A DNA stretch of 64,000 bases from Morella rubra. Taxonomy: Eukaryota > Streptophyta > Magnoliopsida > Fagales > Myricaceae. The DNA is taken from contig CM025853.1 in NCBI GenBank assembly GCA_003952965.2, forward strand, positions 16,695,324 through 16,759,323, written 5' to 3'. A program made the position numbers and the translations under genes. The notes below the pieces were generated by a model. It was not told where the DNA came from, ran no database searches, and saw nothing but the letters and a program-made list of their open reading frames with translations. Position 1 is the first letter of the stretch. Each line of letters begins with the position of its first letter. Of this stretch, positions 10,700 to 21,601 are shown one piece after another.

Positions 10700-12184
10700 G
10701 AACGGTAACCTCAAGCTTCAACACTCAAGTTGAAGGGCTTTCTACACTTAGACTACCATTCTTTAATGGTAGTGATTATGCATATTGGAAAGTAGGATGA
10801 GAATTTATTTTCAATCTATTGATTATGATTTATGGTATGCATATTGAATGGTCCACATATTCCCACAAAGAAAGTTGGAGAGGTTGAAACCCTCAAAAAC
10901 GAAAATGAATATAGTGACCTAGACAAAAAGAAAATCTCTTTGGATGCTAGAGCTATGAATATTTTATTGTGCTTTAGATCGATGTGAATTTAATAGAATA
11001 TCTTCTTGCACAAATGTTAAGGAAATTTGGCATGCTCTAAAGATTACACATGAAGAGACAAACCAAGTCAAAGAGTCCAAAATAAGTATGTTTGTCCATA
11101 ACTATGAGTTATTTAAAATGACACCGAAGAAATCCATTAGTAACATGTATACTAGATTTACCAACATTATAAATGCTTGAATGCACTTGGTAAATCTTAT
11201 ACTAACTCGAATTTGGTGAGAAAAATCCTTAGGTCACTACCAAAGTCTTGGGAAGCAAAGGTGACCGCGATTCAAGAGGCTAAAGATCTTACCAAGCTAC
11301 CTCTAGAAGATCTTCTCGAATCCTTCATGACCCATGATTTACAAATGCTCGAAAATGAAGATTAGAACAAGAAGAAGATGAGGATCGCTCTCAAATCTTT
11401 CCATAATCGAAGATGAGGATGACGATGAGGAAGACATAGTCTTGATGACTAGAAAGTTTAAGAACTTCCTCAAAAGAAAGAAAGAAAAAAGAAGCCTAAA
11501 ATACAAAAAGACATCTTGGAATGTTAACAATGAAAGCTCCTCCTCCTTCGAAGAAGATGGAGAAATCGCTAACATGTGCCTCATGGCATTTGAGGATGAT
11601 GATGAGGTATACTCTTCGGATGATGAACTTAAATTTTCTTATATTGAACTTCAAAATGCCTTTGATGAACTTCTTTGTCAATTTGAAAAACTTGATTCAA
11701 AATATACATCTTTGAAAAAGAAACTCATTTTAATCTCAAAAGAAATGATTTATTAGAAAATGAGAGAAATACTCTAAAGCTTGAAAATGATTTACTCCAA
11801 CAAAAAGCTTTAGAATTTGAAAAGGAGAAAGTTGCTGTGAACAACAAAATTGTTTCTCAAAGCAAAATCCTTGAGAAGTTCACTCAAGGAAAGAAATCTT
11901 TGGATTTGATTCTTGGTAGTCAAAGATGTGTCTTTGACAAAAATGGCTTAGGCTACAAGCCTTCTATTCACCAAAAATATTTTAAGAACTATTTTTTGAA
12001 GGCTAAGTCTTTTTGTGCACCTACTCAAACATGTCATTTTTGCAACAAAGATGGGCATCTAATTTTTTATTGTGCATTGAAGAAACTTGGGAGCAAAACT
12101 CTCAAGAAGACATGGGTTCCAAAAGGAACCAAGGCTAACATCGAAGGACCCAAGAAAACTTGGGTACCAAAAATATTTTCTTGA
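10700..12184 (+). pseudogene. Copia-type gag, decayed
   Basis: The gag region of the gag-only element. The N-terminal part (about 10,700-11,170) reads LPFFNGSDYAYWK and later KEIWHALKITHEETNQVKES, typical of the copia gag (UBN2-type) domain, but with stops. An open segment at 11,177-11,365 continues with VRKILRSLPKSWEAKVTAI. An acidic region follows (11,400-11,760). The segment 11,837-12,184 contains a CCHC zinc knuckle, CHFCNKDGHLIFYC, and a repeated TWVPK motif near the C terminus. The TWVPK tail resembles SIRE/Tork-type copia gags. At least three frame breaks are visible. Gag would package element RNA into virus-like particles; this copy cannot do so. Confidence 0.8.
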
Positions 12185-13005
12185 TTCTTTTATAGGATTC
12201 AAGAAGGATAGAGCAATAAAGAGTACTTGGATGAAACTTGCCTATCAAGAAGGCTTGTGACATTTGAGGACAAATGCTAAGGGGAAAACCTTTGGTAACT
12301 TTTAAATCCTTGATTGAGAATATGTTCTAAATTGTTGGTTAATTATCTTCTATGATGATTTCTTATGTGTTAATCTTCTAAATGCAAATGTATTTATCTT
12401 TGACATATTTCTTGCATTTATCAAAATCGAACATCTTTAGAATGACATTTTTACAAAATCATGAACTTTTATGAGATTTTGTGAACCTAAATTTTTGGGT
12501 TGAGAATGACCTTTAAATTGTCATTGGTAGCTAAGAGGTTGGTACATCATCCCCATCAATGAGATTGTCATTTAAAACCTCAAGTTGTTCTTTTTGATGT
12601 TTTTTAAATGAAAATGATTATTTGAGTTCTATCCATACATTCATTTTTTGATTGACAAAGGGGGAGATTTCTTAATGTCGATATGCTTGTATTCCCTTTG
12701 ATCATGTGATGGTATTGGTAGAATGCATATTTGGAAAAATTTGATGGATAATGCATGCCATATGTTAATTTTTATCCCATTTTAGGTGATGCATACATCT
12801 AAGTTTATATTCTTTGTCTTTTTGATGTGACAAAGGGGAAAAATGTGTTGATGTTTTGATGACTATATATTCTCTTTTTGAATTGGATTATGAATATTGG
12901 TTACTAATGTTTTGTCTCAAGTTTCAAATGATTGTCCAATTGCAAAAGATAGGGGGAGTCATCCCAAAACTATCAATTTATTGTCATCATAAAAAAGGGG
13001 GAGAT
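12185..13005 (+). other. 3' internal region and polypurine tract of gag-only element
   Basis: No coding sequence. It contains three purine runs of the type AAAGGGGGAGA, near 12,656, 12,830 and 12,991. The last, AAAAAAGGGGGAGAT at 12,991-13,005, directly abuts the 3' LTR and is the polypurine tract. The pol region expected in an autonomous element is absent. Confidence 0.75.
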
Positions 13006-14244
13006 TGTTGGCTTTTGTTCACAATCGATATTTTGATGATTTCAATAAATGGATTAAGTTTAAAAAATGGACATTTTCAAAGACAAAGACATTTTTATCA
13101 AAAATCCAAAGATAAGGAGATTGGGGTTCAAGAAGATAGAAGGAGCTTAAAAGTGAAGATTTAAGACCATAGGTATAATCTTGTAACTCTTAGTTTCACT
13201 TTTGACAAGGATTTGAATCATACACTTGCATATCTTTCAAAATGTGCATAAACCGTTTTACCTTTTGTTTGAAAGATCAAAATGTTTTTTAATGGTTTCA
13301 AAACACCCAAATCAAACTCCCAAACCTTTTACATACTTATGAGAATTTAGTCTTTAAAATTGGGAATTTTAAGTTGGTCAAAATCGTGTTTTAAAAGAAA
13401 TCGATCAATGTTAAGTTGAGAAGGTCAACCGGCTTCGACCGCTTGGTGTTGCGGTTAACCGATCTATGATTTGAAATAGATTCTTTGAAGTTCTGACATT
13501 GTGACCTTTGGGTAACGATAACACTGAAGCGGTCGACTAGTACAATGATAAAATTTCTAACAGTTAGAAACGGCTAGTTTTCTCATTGTCCTATATAAAG
13601 ACCTTCCTATGTCTCTAAAAAAGAGAGAACGACCACATATCATTTTACATCTATTGAGAAATATCTTAAACCTTCATATTTCATATTTCTCATATCATTC
13701 ACACAAATTACACTTTCTTATCCTTGTCATTGTGTGAATCAAAGAGATAGAGCTTTCCATTTTCATATCCACTCTTTGAGAGAGTTTATTCTTTGTATCT
13801 TCATATCCAAAGAGGTGATTCCTTTAGTGAGGTTGTTCACTAAAGAAAAGCTTAAAGAGGGTATATCTTAAGCTTGCTTATGTTGTGAGTGGTGGGCCCC
13901 AAAAATCACTTGGGTTGTGAGTGTTGAGCCCGAAAAAATACTTGTAAGGTTCTCTAATATCCGGAAGCTAGAATGTCCATTATTTGGAAGATAATGGAAA
14001 AATCACAAGGCTTGGTAAAGGACCTTGAGGGGTGGATGTAGGCATATTGCCGAACCACCTAAAAATATCGTGTTTGCTTCTCTAAACCCTACTCTTTACA
14101 TTTAGCATTTATTTACTTATTGCATCAATATACTTGTACTAAATTAGTCTTTACTTTGTAAACACGATTATGAGGGTTAAAAGCGAAAAATGTTTGAAAA
14201 CCAATTCACCCCCGTCTTGGGTTGCCTTAATCCTTGGATTAACA
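13006..14244 (+). repeat. 3' LTR of gag-only element
   Basis: Starts TGTTGGCTTTTG after the polypurine tract and ends GGATTAACA. It is the direct partner of 9,412-10,647, with TATA at 13,592-13,599. It carries many small differences from the 5' LTR, including losses in the GTCGACC-rich part. Confidence 0.88.
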
Positions 14245-14269
14245 TTGTTTATCTCTACTCACTGTGTAT

Positions 14270-15543
14270 TGTAAGTCCAAGGATTAAGGCAACCCAAGAG
14301 GGGGTGAATTGGGTTTCAAACTTTTTTGCTTTTAACCCCAAAATCGTGTTTGCAAAGTAAAGATAATTTAGCACAAGTATATTAAAGCAACAAGTAAATA
14401 AGTGCTAAATATAAAGAGTAGGGAAAGAGACGCAAACACATGATTTTTAGGTAGTTCGGCAAACCCGCCTACATCCACCCTTTAAGCTCCTTCACCAAGC
14501 CTTGAGGTTTTCCACTATCTTCAAATAGTGTACACACTAGCTTCCGGGTACTAGAGAACCGTACAAGTGTTTTCCTGGGCTTAACACTCAAACCACCCAA
14601 GTGATTTTTCGGGCTCACCACTCACAACCTAACAAGCTTGAGATATACCCTCTCTAAGCTTCTTCTTTAGTGAACAACCTCACTAAAGAATCACTCTTTT
14701 GGATATAAAGATTGAAGAATAAACTCTCTCAAAGAGTAGATATGAAATTGGAAAGCTCTATCTCTTGATTCACACAAAGACAAAGATATGAAAGTGTGTT
14801 TTGTGTGAATGATATGAGAAATATAAAATATGAAGGTTTGAAATATTTCTCAAATGATCTAAATGATATGTGGTCGTTGTGTATCTATTTTGGACGTTAT
14901 GAAGGTGTATTTATAGGCCACATATGAAAACTAGCCATTTATAGTCGTTGGAGTCGTCTGTTAAAATGAGCCGGTCGACCGCTACATGAACTGGTCGATC
15001 GCTTCAAGTTACCGTTACTCAACGGTCATATTGTCAGAAGCTCAACGGATCTATTTCAAAATCAACCAGTCAACTGCTATACCAAACGTCGAAGACCGGT
15101 CGACTGCTCACCAGCCGATCGACCTCCTCAACTTAAGCACATGATCCGGTTCAATTAAAACCACGTTTTTGACCTCTTTGAAACACCCAATTTTAAAGAC
15201 TTACTTCCCATAACTGTAAAAAAGGTTTGAGAGTTTGATTGGGGTGTTTTGAAACCTTTAAAATCATTTTAATCTTTCAAACAAAAGGTAAAACGGTTTA
15301 TGCACATTTTGAAAGATATGCAAGTGTGATTCATAATCCTTGTCAAAAGTGAAACTAAGAGTTACAAGGTTATACCCTAAAGTCTTGAAACTTCACTTTT
15401 GAGCTCCTTGCATCTTCTTGATCTTCTTTCTTCAAGTCTTTGGCTCTTTCATCAAAACATCTTTGTCTTTGAAGATGTCCGTTTTATAAAATTGATCCAT
15501 TTTTTGAAATCATCAAAATCTCGATTGTGCACAAAAGCCAACA
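14270..15543 (-). mobile_element. Inverted solo LTR 1 of the gag-only family
   Basis: Reverse-oriented LTR of the same family (TGTAAGTCCAAGG...AAAAGCCAACA on plus), 1,274 bp, with a perfect 5-bp target duplication TGTAT at 14,265-14,269 and 15,544-15,548. No internal sequence is attached, so it is a solo LTR left by LTR-LTR recombination. Confidence 0.88.
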
Positions 15544-15687
15544 TGTATGCCACGCCAACAACACAACTTGAAATGTATATTTTGCCTCTGCCACGACATT
15601 TAAAAAAATCCACCCATTGTCTGCACGTTTCCTTCTCTCTCAAGATTGTTAAATCTTGTATGAAGAGTACCAAGTTTTAATATCAAT

Positions 15688-16844
15688 TGTAAGTCTCACG
15701 ATTAAGGCAACCTAAGAGGAGGGTGGATTGGGTTTCTAAACTTTTTAGCTTTTAACCTCGAAAAGTCGTGTTTGCAAAGTAAAGACTAATTTAGCACAAG
15801 TATATAGATTCGATAAGAGAATAAGTGCTAAATGTAAAGAGTAGGGATAGAGAAGTAAATACGTGATTTTTAGGTGGTTCGGCAAACTCGCCTACATCCA
15901 CCCCTCAAGCTCCTTTACCGAACCTTGAGGTTTTCCACTATCTTCCAAATAGTGTACACACTAGCTTCCGGATGCTAGAGAACCGCACAATTGTTTTTCT
16001 TGGCTCAACACTTAAACCCCAAGTGATTTTCGGGCTCACCACTCACAACCTAACCAAGCTTGAGATATACCCTCTCTAAGCTTCTTTTTTAGTGAACAAC
16101 CTCAAAAGGAATCACCTCTTTTGGATATGAACTTTTAATAACAAAACTCTTTCAAAGAATGGAAATGAAAATGGAAAGCTCTATCTCTTTGATTCACACA
16201 ATAACAAGGATAAGAAAGTATGACTTGTGTGAATGATATGAGAAATATGGAATAAGAAGGTTTATGATATTTCTCATGGTACGTAAATGATATATGACCA
16301 TTCTCTCTTATTTTTAGACGCTAGCAAGGTATTTATATAGGCCACACATAAAAAAAACTAGTCGTTTCTAGCCGTTAGGAATTTTACTATTGTACCGGTC
16401 AACAGCTACACCAAGCGATCGAAGGCCGGTCGACTGCTTCACCAGCCGATTGACCTCCTTAACTGAAGCACAAGATCCGGTTCATTTAAAACCACAATTT
16501 TGATCATTTTGAAACACCCAATTTTAAAGACTAACTCCCCATAAGTATATAAAAGATTTGGGAGTTGATTTAGGTGTTTTGAAACCATTTAAAAATATTT
16601 TGATCTTTCAAACAAGAGGTAAAACGGTTTATGCACGTTTTGAAAGATATGCAAGTGAGTGCTTCAATCCTTGTCAAGAGTGAAACTAAGAATTACAAGA
16701 TTATACCCTATAGTCTTGAATCTTCACTTTTGAACTCTTTGCATCTTCTTGATCTTCAATCTTCTTGTCTTTGGCTCTTTGATAAAAATAACTTAATCCA
16801 TTTATTGAAATCATCAAAATATCGATTGTGAACAAAAGCCAACA
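15688..16844 (-). mobile_element. Inverted solo LTR 2 of the gag-only family
   Basis: Second reverse-oriented LTR, 1,157 bp, starting TGTAAGTCTCACG and ending AAAAGCCAACA on plus. It is flanked by TCAAT (15,683-15,687) and TCAAC (16,845-16,849), a target duplication with one change. It has deletions relative to solo LTR 1. The 15,549-15,682 stretch between the two shows no gene. Confidence 0.85.
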
Positions 16845-16849
16845 TCAAC

Positions 16850-17103
16850 TACCAATGTTAAATACTTTACGCCCTTTTGTTTGATAGTACTCTCGATAAC
16901 TTAATGAATTGATAGCAATAATCTCAACAAATGCAAAGTAGGTCAAAAGCATTATCAGCATCTTGGTTTAACTTATCTCTATTTCTCTACCTTTATATAG
17001 TGCAGCTGCAACACATACAATTTATTTTTCGCCCAAATTTGTGTTCTTTTTAACGAAAAATTATATATGAATGATGCAACGCATCAAAAATCAATAGTTT
17101 GAG
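16850..17103. other. Unassigned AT-rich DNA
   Basis: No gene, repeat partner or transposon end recognised. It borders solo LTR 2 and the small hAT MITE. Confidence 0.4.
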
Positions 17104-17299
17104 CAGAGATGAAGCCATAAATTGGTTCTTTTTGAGAGGGGGGTTCAATTACATAAAAAAAAGTATTTTGGGGGATCAAAATGAATAAAGCATAAATAAA
17201 TTGTCAAAATCCATTAAAATACTAAAAAATATATTTTTTTAATAGCCAATTTTAGGAGGGTTGGGGGCCATGGCCTAACTTCCCTTGGCTTCGTCCTTG
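17104..17299. mobile_element. Small hAT MITE
   Basis: A 196-bp element with inverted ends CAGAGATGAAGCC and CAAGGACGAAGCC (right end read inward), flanked by a perfect 8-bp duplication AGTTTGAG (17,096-17,103 and 17,300-17,307). The ends are close to those of the larger element at 2,471-3,549, so both probably belong to one hAT family. Confidence 0.87.
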
Positions 17300-17639
17300 A
17301 GTTTGAGGGTGTCATATCTCAAAGTATGTAGGTTGCGGTGTAACAATAACTCAATAATTTAAGGGTCAATCGGTCAAAAGCCTATTTAACTCCTTGAATT
17401 TTTTAAGATCTATTTAAATGTTTTTTTTTCAAATCTCTCAAAAATAAAAATTACAAATTATTGTCAAATATTCATGAAAAAAAATATGTATTTTAAATTT
17501 TTAGGAAGCTAAAGGTTATTTTATTTGAGAGGAGATTTTTTTCAATATTTTTGGGGGACCAAGGATGAATTTTTTTAAATGTTGACATTGAGTAAACGGG
17601 GAAGGGGGTATTTTTCAGAACTTTTGGGTGGGCATGGTC

Positions 17640-17765
17640 TCCCTTTCCTCCCTCCGTCATTAGTGGGCAGGACCTTTGAGTAATCGATGAATCGTATTAA
17701 GTGCTTGGGTATGAATTCGAGTCACGCTACTGCTGGACAAGTCCCTAATTTAACCGTACATGTTG
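17640..17765 (+). repeat. Possible tRNA-derived SINE fragment
   Basis: Contains a B-box-like AATTCGAGTCACGC followed by AAGTCCC. The same order (TTCGAGTCAC then AAGTCCC) occurs at 49,679-49,730. The A box is poor and no poly(A) tail or target duplication is visible. The rest of 17,300-18,136 shows no gene. Confidence 0.25.
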
Positions 17766-18136
17766 ACAATAGCTTTATGGGAGAGTTTTTTCAAAAAAAA
17801 ACTTTCTAGACTAAGAATATGGTGATATAGAGATTTCGGATTCAATGCAAGTATAGATGTATCCACAAGAAATAGATAAACTTTCACAACCAGCCAAATT
17901 TCTTACTGTAGATCAACTTGTTCCCAAAATACTTCTCGAAACTTTTTCCCCCTCTCAATGAACACCCCATCCCTGCACCCCCATTTTCCATTGCCTCCAT
18001 GGTCGGCAGAAGGTACTCTGGCTCCTACGGTAGTCCTCTTTCCCTTCCTGGGTATGTTTGTTTTCTAAATATTTGACCATCTCAAAATTTTGTAATAAAA
18101 TAATTATGAAAGAGTTTTCTTCTTAAATCATCTCTT

Positions 18137-18650
18137 TCCATTACTATAAATATAAAAATTCACTCAAATAATCTCTCTTTTCATATTTTCACCAACTCTC
18201 GTAAAACTAAATCTACTTTTTCACCGACTCTATAAAACTATGTCAAAATTTTAGTATGCAAACACCACCCGCGCTTTCTAACCCATTTATGAATACTTTT
18301 CTTTTGTTATGTGTCTAAATTTTCATTTCCTCCCAAATGAAGAAATCTCAAATCTACTATCATTTGGAATACTTTGCCGGACATGCACATATTCCATTAC
18401 TATAAACACAAAAATTCACTCAAATAATCTCTATTCTCACTTTTTCACCAACTCTCATAAAACTAAATTTACTTGTTCGCCAACTCCATAAAACTATGCC
18501 AAAATTTTTGGTATGCAAACACCACCCGTGCTCTCTAACCCATTTATGAATACTTTTCTTTTGTTGTGTGTTTAAATTTTCATTTCCTCACAAATAAAAA
18601 AATATCAGATCTACTGTCATTTGGAATACTTTGCCGGCCACGCACATAAA
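18137..18650. repeat. Tandem duplication, about 255 bp per copy
   Basis: Two head-to-tail copies (about 18,137-18,390 and 18,391-18,650) share CCATTACTATAAA, CACCAACTCTC, ATGCAAACACCACCCG and TTTGGAATACTTTGCCGG in the same order. The copies differ by scattered substitutions and a few indels. No coding content seen. Confidence 0.85.
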
Positions 18651-19137
18651 AGCCATCTTCGTCGCCTCATGCTCTTCACCATCGTCCATGTCCGACTATC
18701 CATTCATTGGCACATGCTTCCCACTCACCGTCACCCTCCACGCATCGTCCCCCCCCCCCCCCCCCCATCTTGTGATTTTGGATCCTACGATCTCTAGGAA
18801 ATAAGAGTTGATCAACCAAAGAAAGAGCTGCAAAGCCATACTTGTCAGCATTCCCTGCAACACAGGGATTCCACCACCATGAACTATATTTTCTTTTTCT
18901 TTGTTTATTTCTTGTCTCAAGGATGATTACATAGAGACATTGGATTCGTGTTCATTTAGTTGGTATTATGACACCAGTATGTATCATTTCCATCTTTTGA
19001 TAAAAATAAAGTTTTAGTTTTCCTAGAAATAAAAAAATAAAAACGAATATACTAACCTTAATAACTGTTCATCTTCGCAATTATTGGAATTGATGTGTTA
19101 AACAAATATAATTGTGAAAAGCCAGTAACAGTGTGTG
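18651..19137. other. Unassigned DNA with an 18-C run and a unit fragment
   Basis: 18,749-18,766 is a run of C. Segment 19,066-19,128 repeats a piece of the tandem-unit upstream region (7,925-7,985 and 27,137-27,185). A 74-codon minus open frame at 18,696-18,920 crosses the C run and resembles nothing I know, so it is not called as a gene. Confidence 0.45.
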
Positions 19138-20214
19138 AGTACCTCTAGTATGAGAACAAATTGGGTGCAAAGAGGTGTAAAGAAAGGGTTGAGATTTTTT
19201 AAAAAATGATCTAACTTCAGAGATGAGGTGAGAGGAAACAAAATTGGCTCAAAGCTCGGGTTGTTCCACCAAGTCACTTTTTTTTTTCTTCAACTTTTTT
19301 CCTAGCGAGTCTACAACAACACTTTTTTTTTTCTTAGTACGAGTCCACAGCAACACACTTCTCCATGTTTTTTTTTCTTTCCACAGTAGTTGTTGTGGAT
19401 GGTGAAAGTCAAAAGCAAATGGGCCTCCACCTTTCTTCACTGTTGAAAGCTACAAAACATACTTTTGTGTAAAATTTGCACCTTAAACGTTAATCAAGCA
19501 TTTGATGTGATACGATAAGGTGACTGTAAAGCCTTGGAGGCCTTGTACTGAATCTGTATCGTAAATGTTAATATGTACCTGAAAGGTTACTTCTTGACGG
19601 TGTTTTTGGATATTTTGTTGACGTGCAATGCCGTATGAATGTGAAATTTTTGAGAATTTACAGAAGACTATAAAATATCTATCTATAGAAACAAAAGAGC
19701 ATTGAACAATAGTTGGCAAAGCTTCTCATGCAACGAAATACTCCCGTATGGATTCCAAAACTCGGTTTGCTACTTCTGGCCCAAACAACCTTGGGAAGCT
19801 CGAGCCCAGATCAACCACAATAATCTTGCTTTTAACCAACCCATCTCTTTTTTCCAAATCAGTTCTCTCGATCTCTTCCACCGCTTTGTCCACGCAAACG
19901 CATCGATCCAACCAGATTACGCATCTATTATTGTAGCACTACTAACCACATATAATAAAAGCAAAAAAAGTATACTATTTTATGGCAGAAAATGTGGGGA
20001 GGTGTGTTGCACGGAAAAAAGTTGGAGGAAAAAAAGTAGTTTGGTTGAGTAAAATCGAGCTTTAAGCCATTTTTGTTTCCTCTCACCTCATTAAATGAGG
20101 TGGTCATTCCCTGAATGTTGGATTACTTTTTTTTTTTTTAATCTCAGCCCTCCCTTTACATCTCTTAGCACCATTTAACTTTGCACCCAATCCGTTCTCC
20201 CTCTAGTAGGTCTC
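19138..20214. mobile_element. Probable MULE carrying a gene fragment
   Basis: The ends form a long imperfect inverted repeat of about 130 bp. The left end reads AGAACAAATTGGGTGCAAAG and continues to GAGGTGAGAGGAAACAAAA. The right end read inward has the same phrases in the same order. The interior (about 19,265-20,070) is unrelated to the ends and includes a minus-strand open segment ending in a stop at 19,726. Long ends with unrelated interior fit a Mutator-like, gene-capturing element. No 9-bp target duplication was found at the edges I chose, so the boundaries are approximate. Confidence 0.55.
19726..19917 (-). pseudogene. Captured 3' exon of an unidentified gene
   Basis: The minus-strand frame reads VIWLDRCVCVDKAVEEIERT and ends FGPEVANRVLESIREYFVA then stop, about 63 codons. 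It has mixed amphipathic composition and looks like a real protein C terminus rather than a chance frame. A possible acceptor lies just upstream (AATAATAG). About 290 bp of non-coding sequence follow on the 3' side. No start codon or other exon is present. I do not recognise the protein. Confidence 0.4.
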
Positions 20215-20994
20215 GCTATCTTTAGAAAATTAAAGTTTGCTTTGTACCAAGACACAACATCATAGTATTTGTGACAATTCCTTGTACAAGACATGGTGGA
20301 AGAATTTCAATGACATGAAAGTTGGGTATAATATTTTAGCAGTTTTTAACATACGTGGGTTGGCTTCAATGAACTTCAAATTAGAAAAATGATGACTGCA
20401 GTGGTGTACCATTAAAAAATGAAAACCTTTTCCAGAGGTAGACATCATCTATTCGTTCTGCATCACCCACGCACGGTTGGTGACAGAGTACCGTTGGTTT
20501 ATCCATGGCAATCAAGGGTACTTGTTCTTTGGTGTAAGGAGTTAATAAGCACAAGGTATGGTTTTGGCTCCGTTTATTTCTCTGGAATCTGATTTATGAA
20601 ATCTACTTTCACTACTTTCTAGTGTTCAGGAGGTTTGTAAAACTTGGTCAACGGAAACTACAATTAGTCAATTAGTACAAGAAAGCTTGAGTTTATGGAG
20701 ATTGGTTTCCTTAAACAAATATGGCAATCTGCTTTCCAAATTGTTATCGACTTCGTTGAATCTCTTTCTCTAGTCTCCTGATGCCTCAAGCTTCTCTTTG
20801 CTAATGTCGCGAGCTTCTCTTTGTTTTGCTCCTCCCTCAAATGCTCAAAAACTCACCTCTCCCCCTCGTCACCCACCATGTCAATCAACTGAGTCGATGC
20901 ACTTCTGGCTCCAATATTTGTGAAGTGTGTAAATGGCCTATTTTGCCTTCCTAAAGATCAGTATAGGCACACATCTATACTCAAAGAAACTTGA
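20215..20994. other. No gene seen
   Basis: Unassigned DNA between the probable MULE and unit B. I found no open frame of note, no repeat partner and no transposon ends. Confidence 0.4.
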
Positions 20995-21601
20995 ACAAAG
21001 TCAAACCTCTACGCCTAGCAAAAGAACCTTCACATCCAAAGAAAGTTCAATTCCTTTTCTCGCGCAATTTTCCTAAACGTCTCTAAAAATTACGTGTTGG
21101 AGTGATGGTTGGTCTCGGGCGGTGTTATTTTTCGCAATAGAAGAGTAGAATTTAAACTTGTTATGATATATTTGGTTGCCAAGAAAATCAATTGTGGAAA
21201 ACAAGATGGATTGAAGACTTCAATTTCATTCTCCCTTTCAATAATAATGAATACATTGCATGAAGCCTTTTGCTCTTAGCATTGTTTTAATTATGGTTAC
21301 TAAATGTTCGATAAAATGAGTGACTAAGTTAGTTGTAAGAAACCAATAAAGCTAGTTTAGATTACTGTAGGAAGAGGGCTTACACATTTGATTTATTTTA
21401 GAATTAATTATACTTTGCACCCCTGTAGTTTCATGGCATTTATATTTTGCACCCCGATATATCAATTTTAATACATTGGACCCATATAATTTGGATGTTT
21501 TACATTTTGCACCCCACCGTCACATTTTCTGTGATTTTGGACTGAATGAAGTACCACGTGCAACGCCCGTGCCATTTTTTCCCCATTTTCCCTCCATTTT
21601 T

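Larger units (their letters stand above)
9412..14244 (+). mobile_element. Gag-only copia-type LTR element (TR-GAG-like)
   Basis: A full-length non-autonomous LTR retrotransposon of 4.83 kb. Two direct LTRs (9,412-10,647 and 13,006-14,244), each TGTTGGC...TTAACA, flank a 2.36 kb interior. The interior has a primer-binding site (10,650-10,661), a decayed copia-type gag and a polypurine tract. No protease, integrase or reverse transcriptase is present. This organisation is known from gag-only elements called TR-GAG, which depend on another element's polymerase. LTRs differ by many substitutions and indels, so it is old. No matching 5-bp target duplication is visible (GTGTC at left, TTGTT at right). 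Confidence 0.85.

Noticed and set aside
18696..18920. Minus 74-codon frame
   Set aside because: It passes through an 18-base C run giving poly-Gly and lacks splice or family support.
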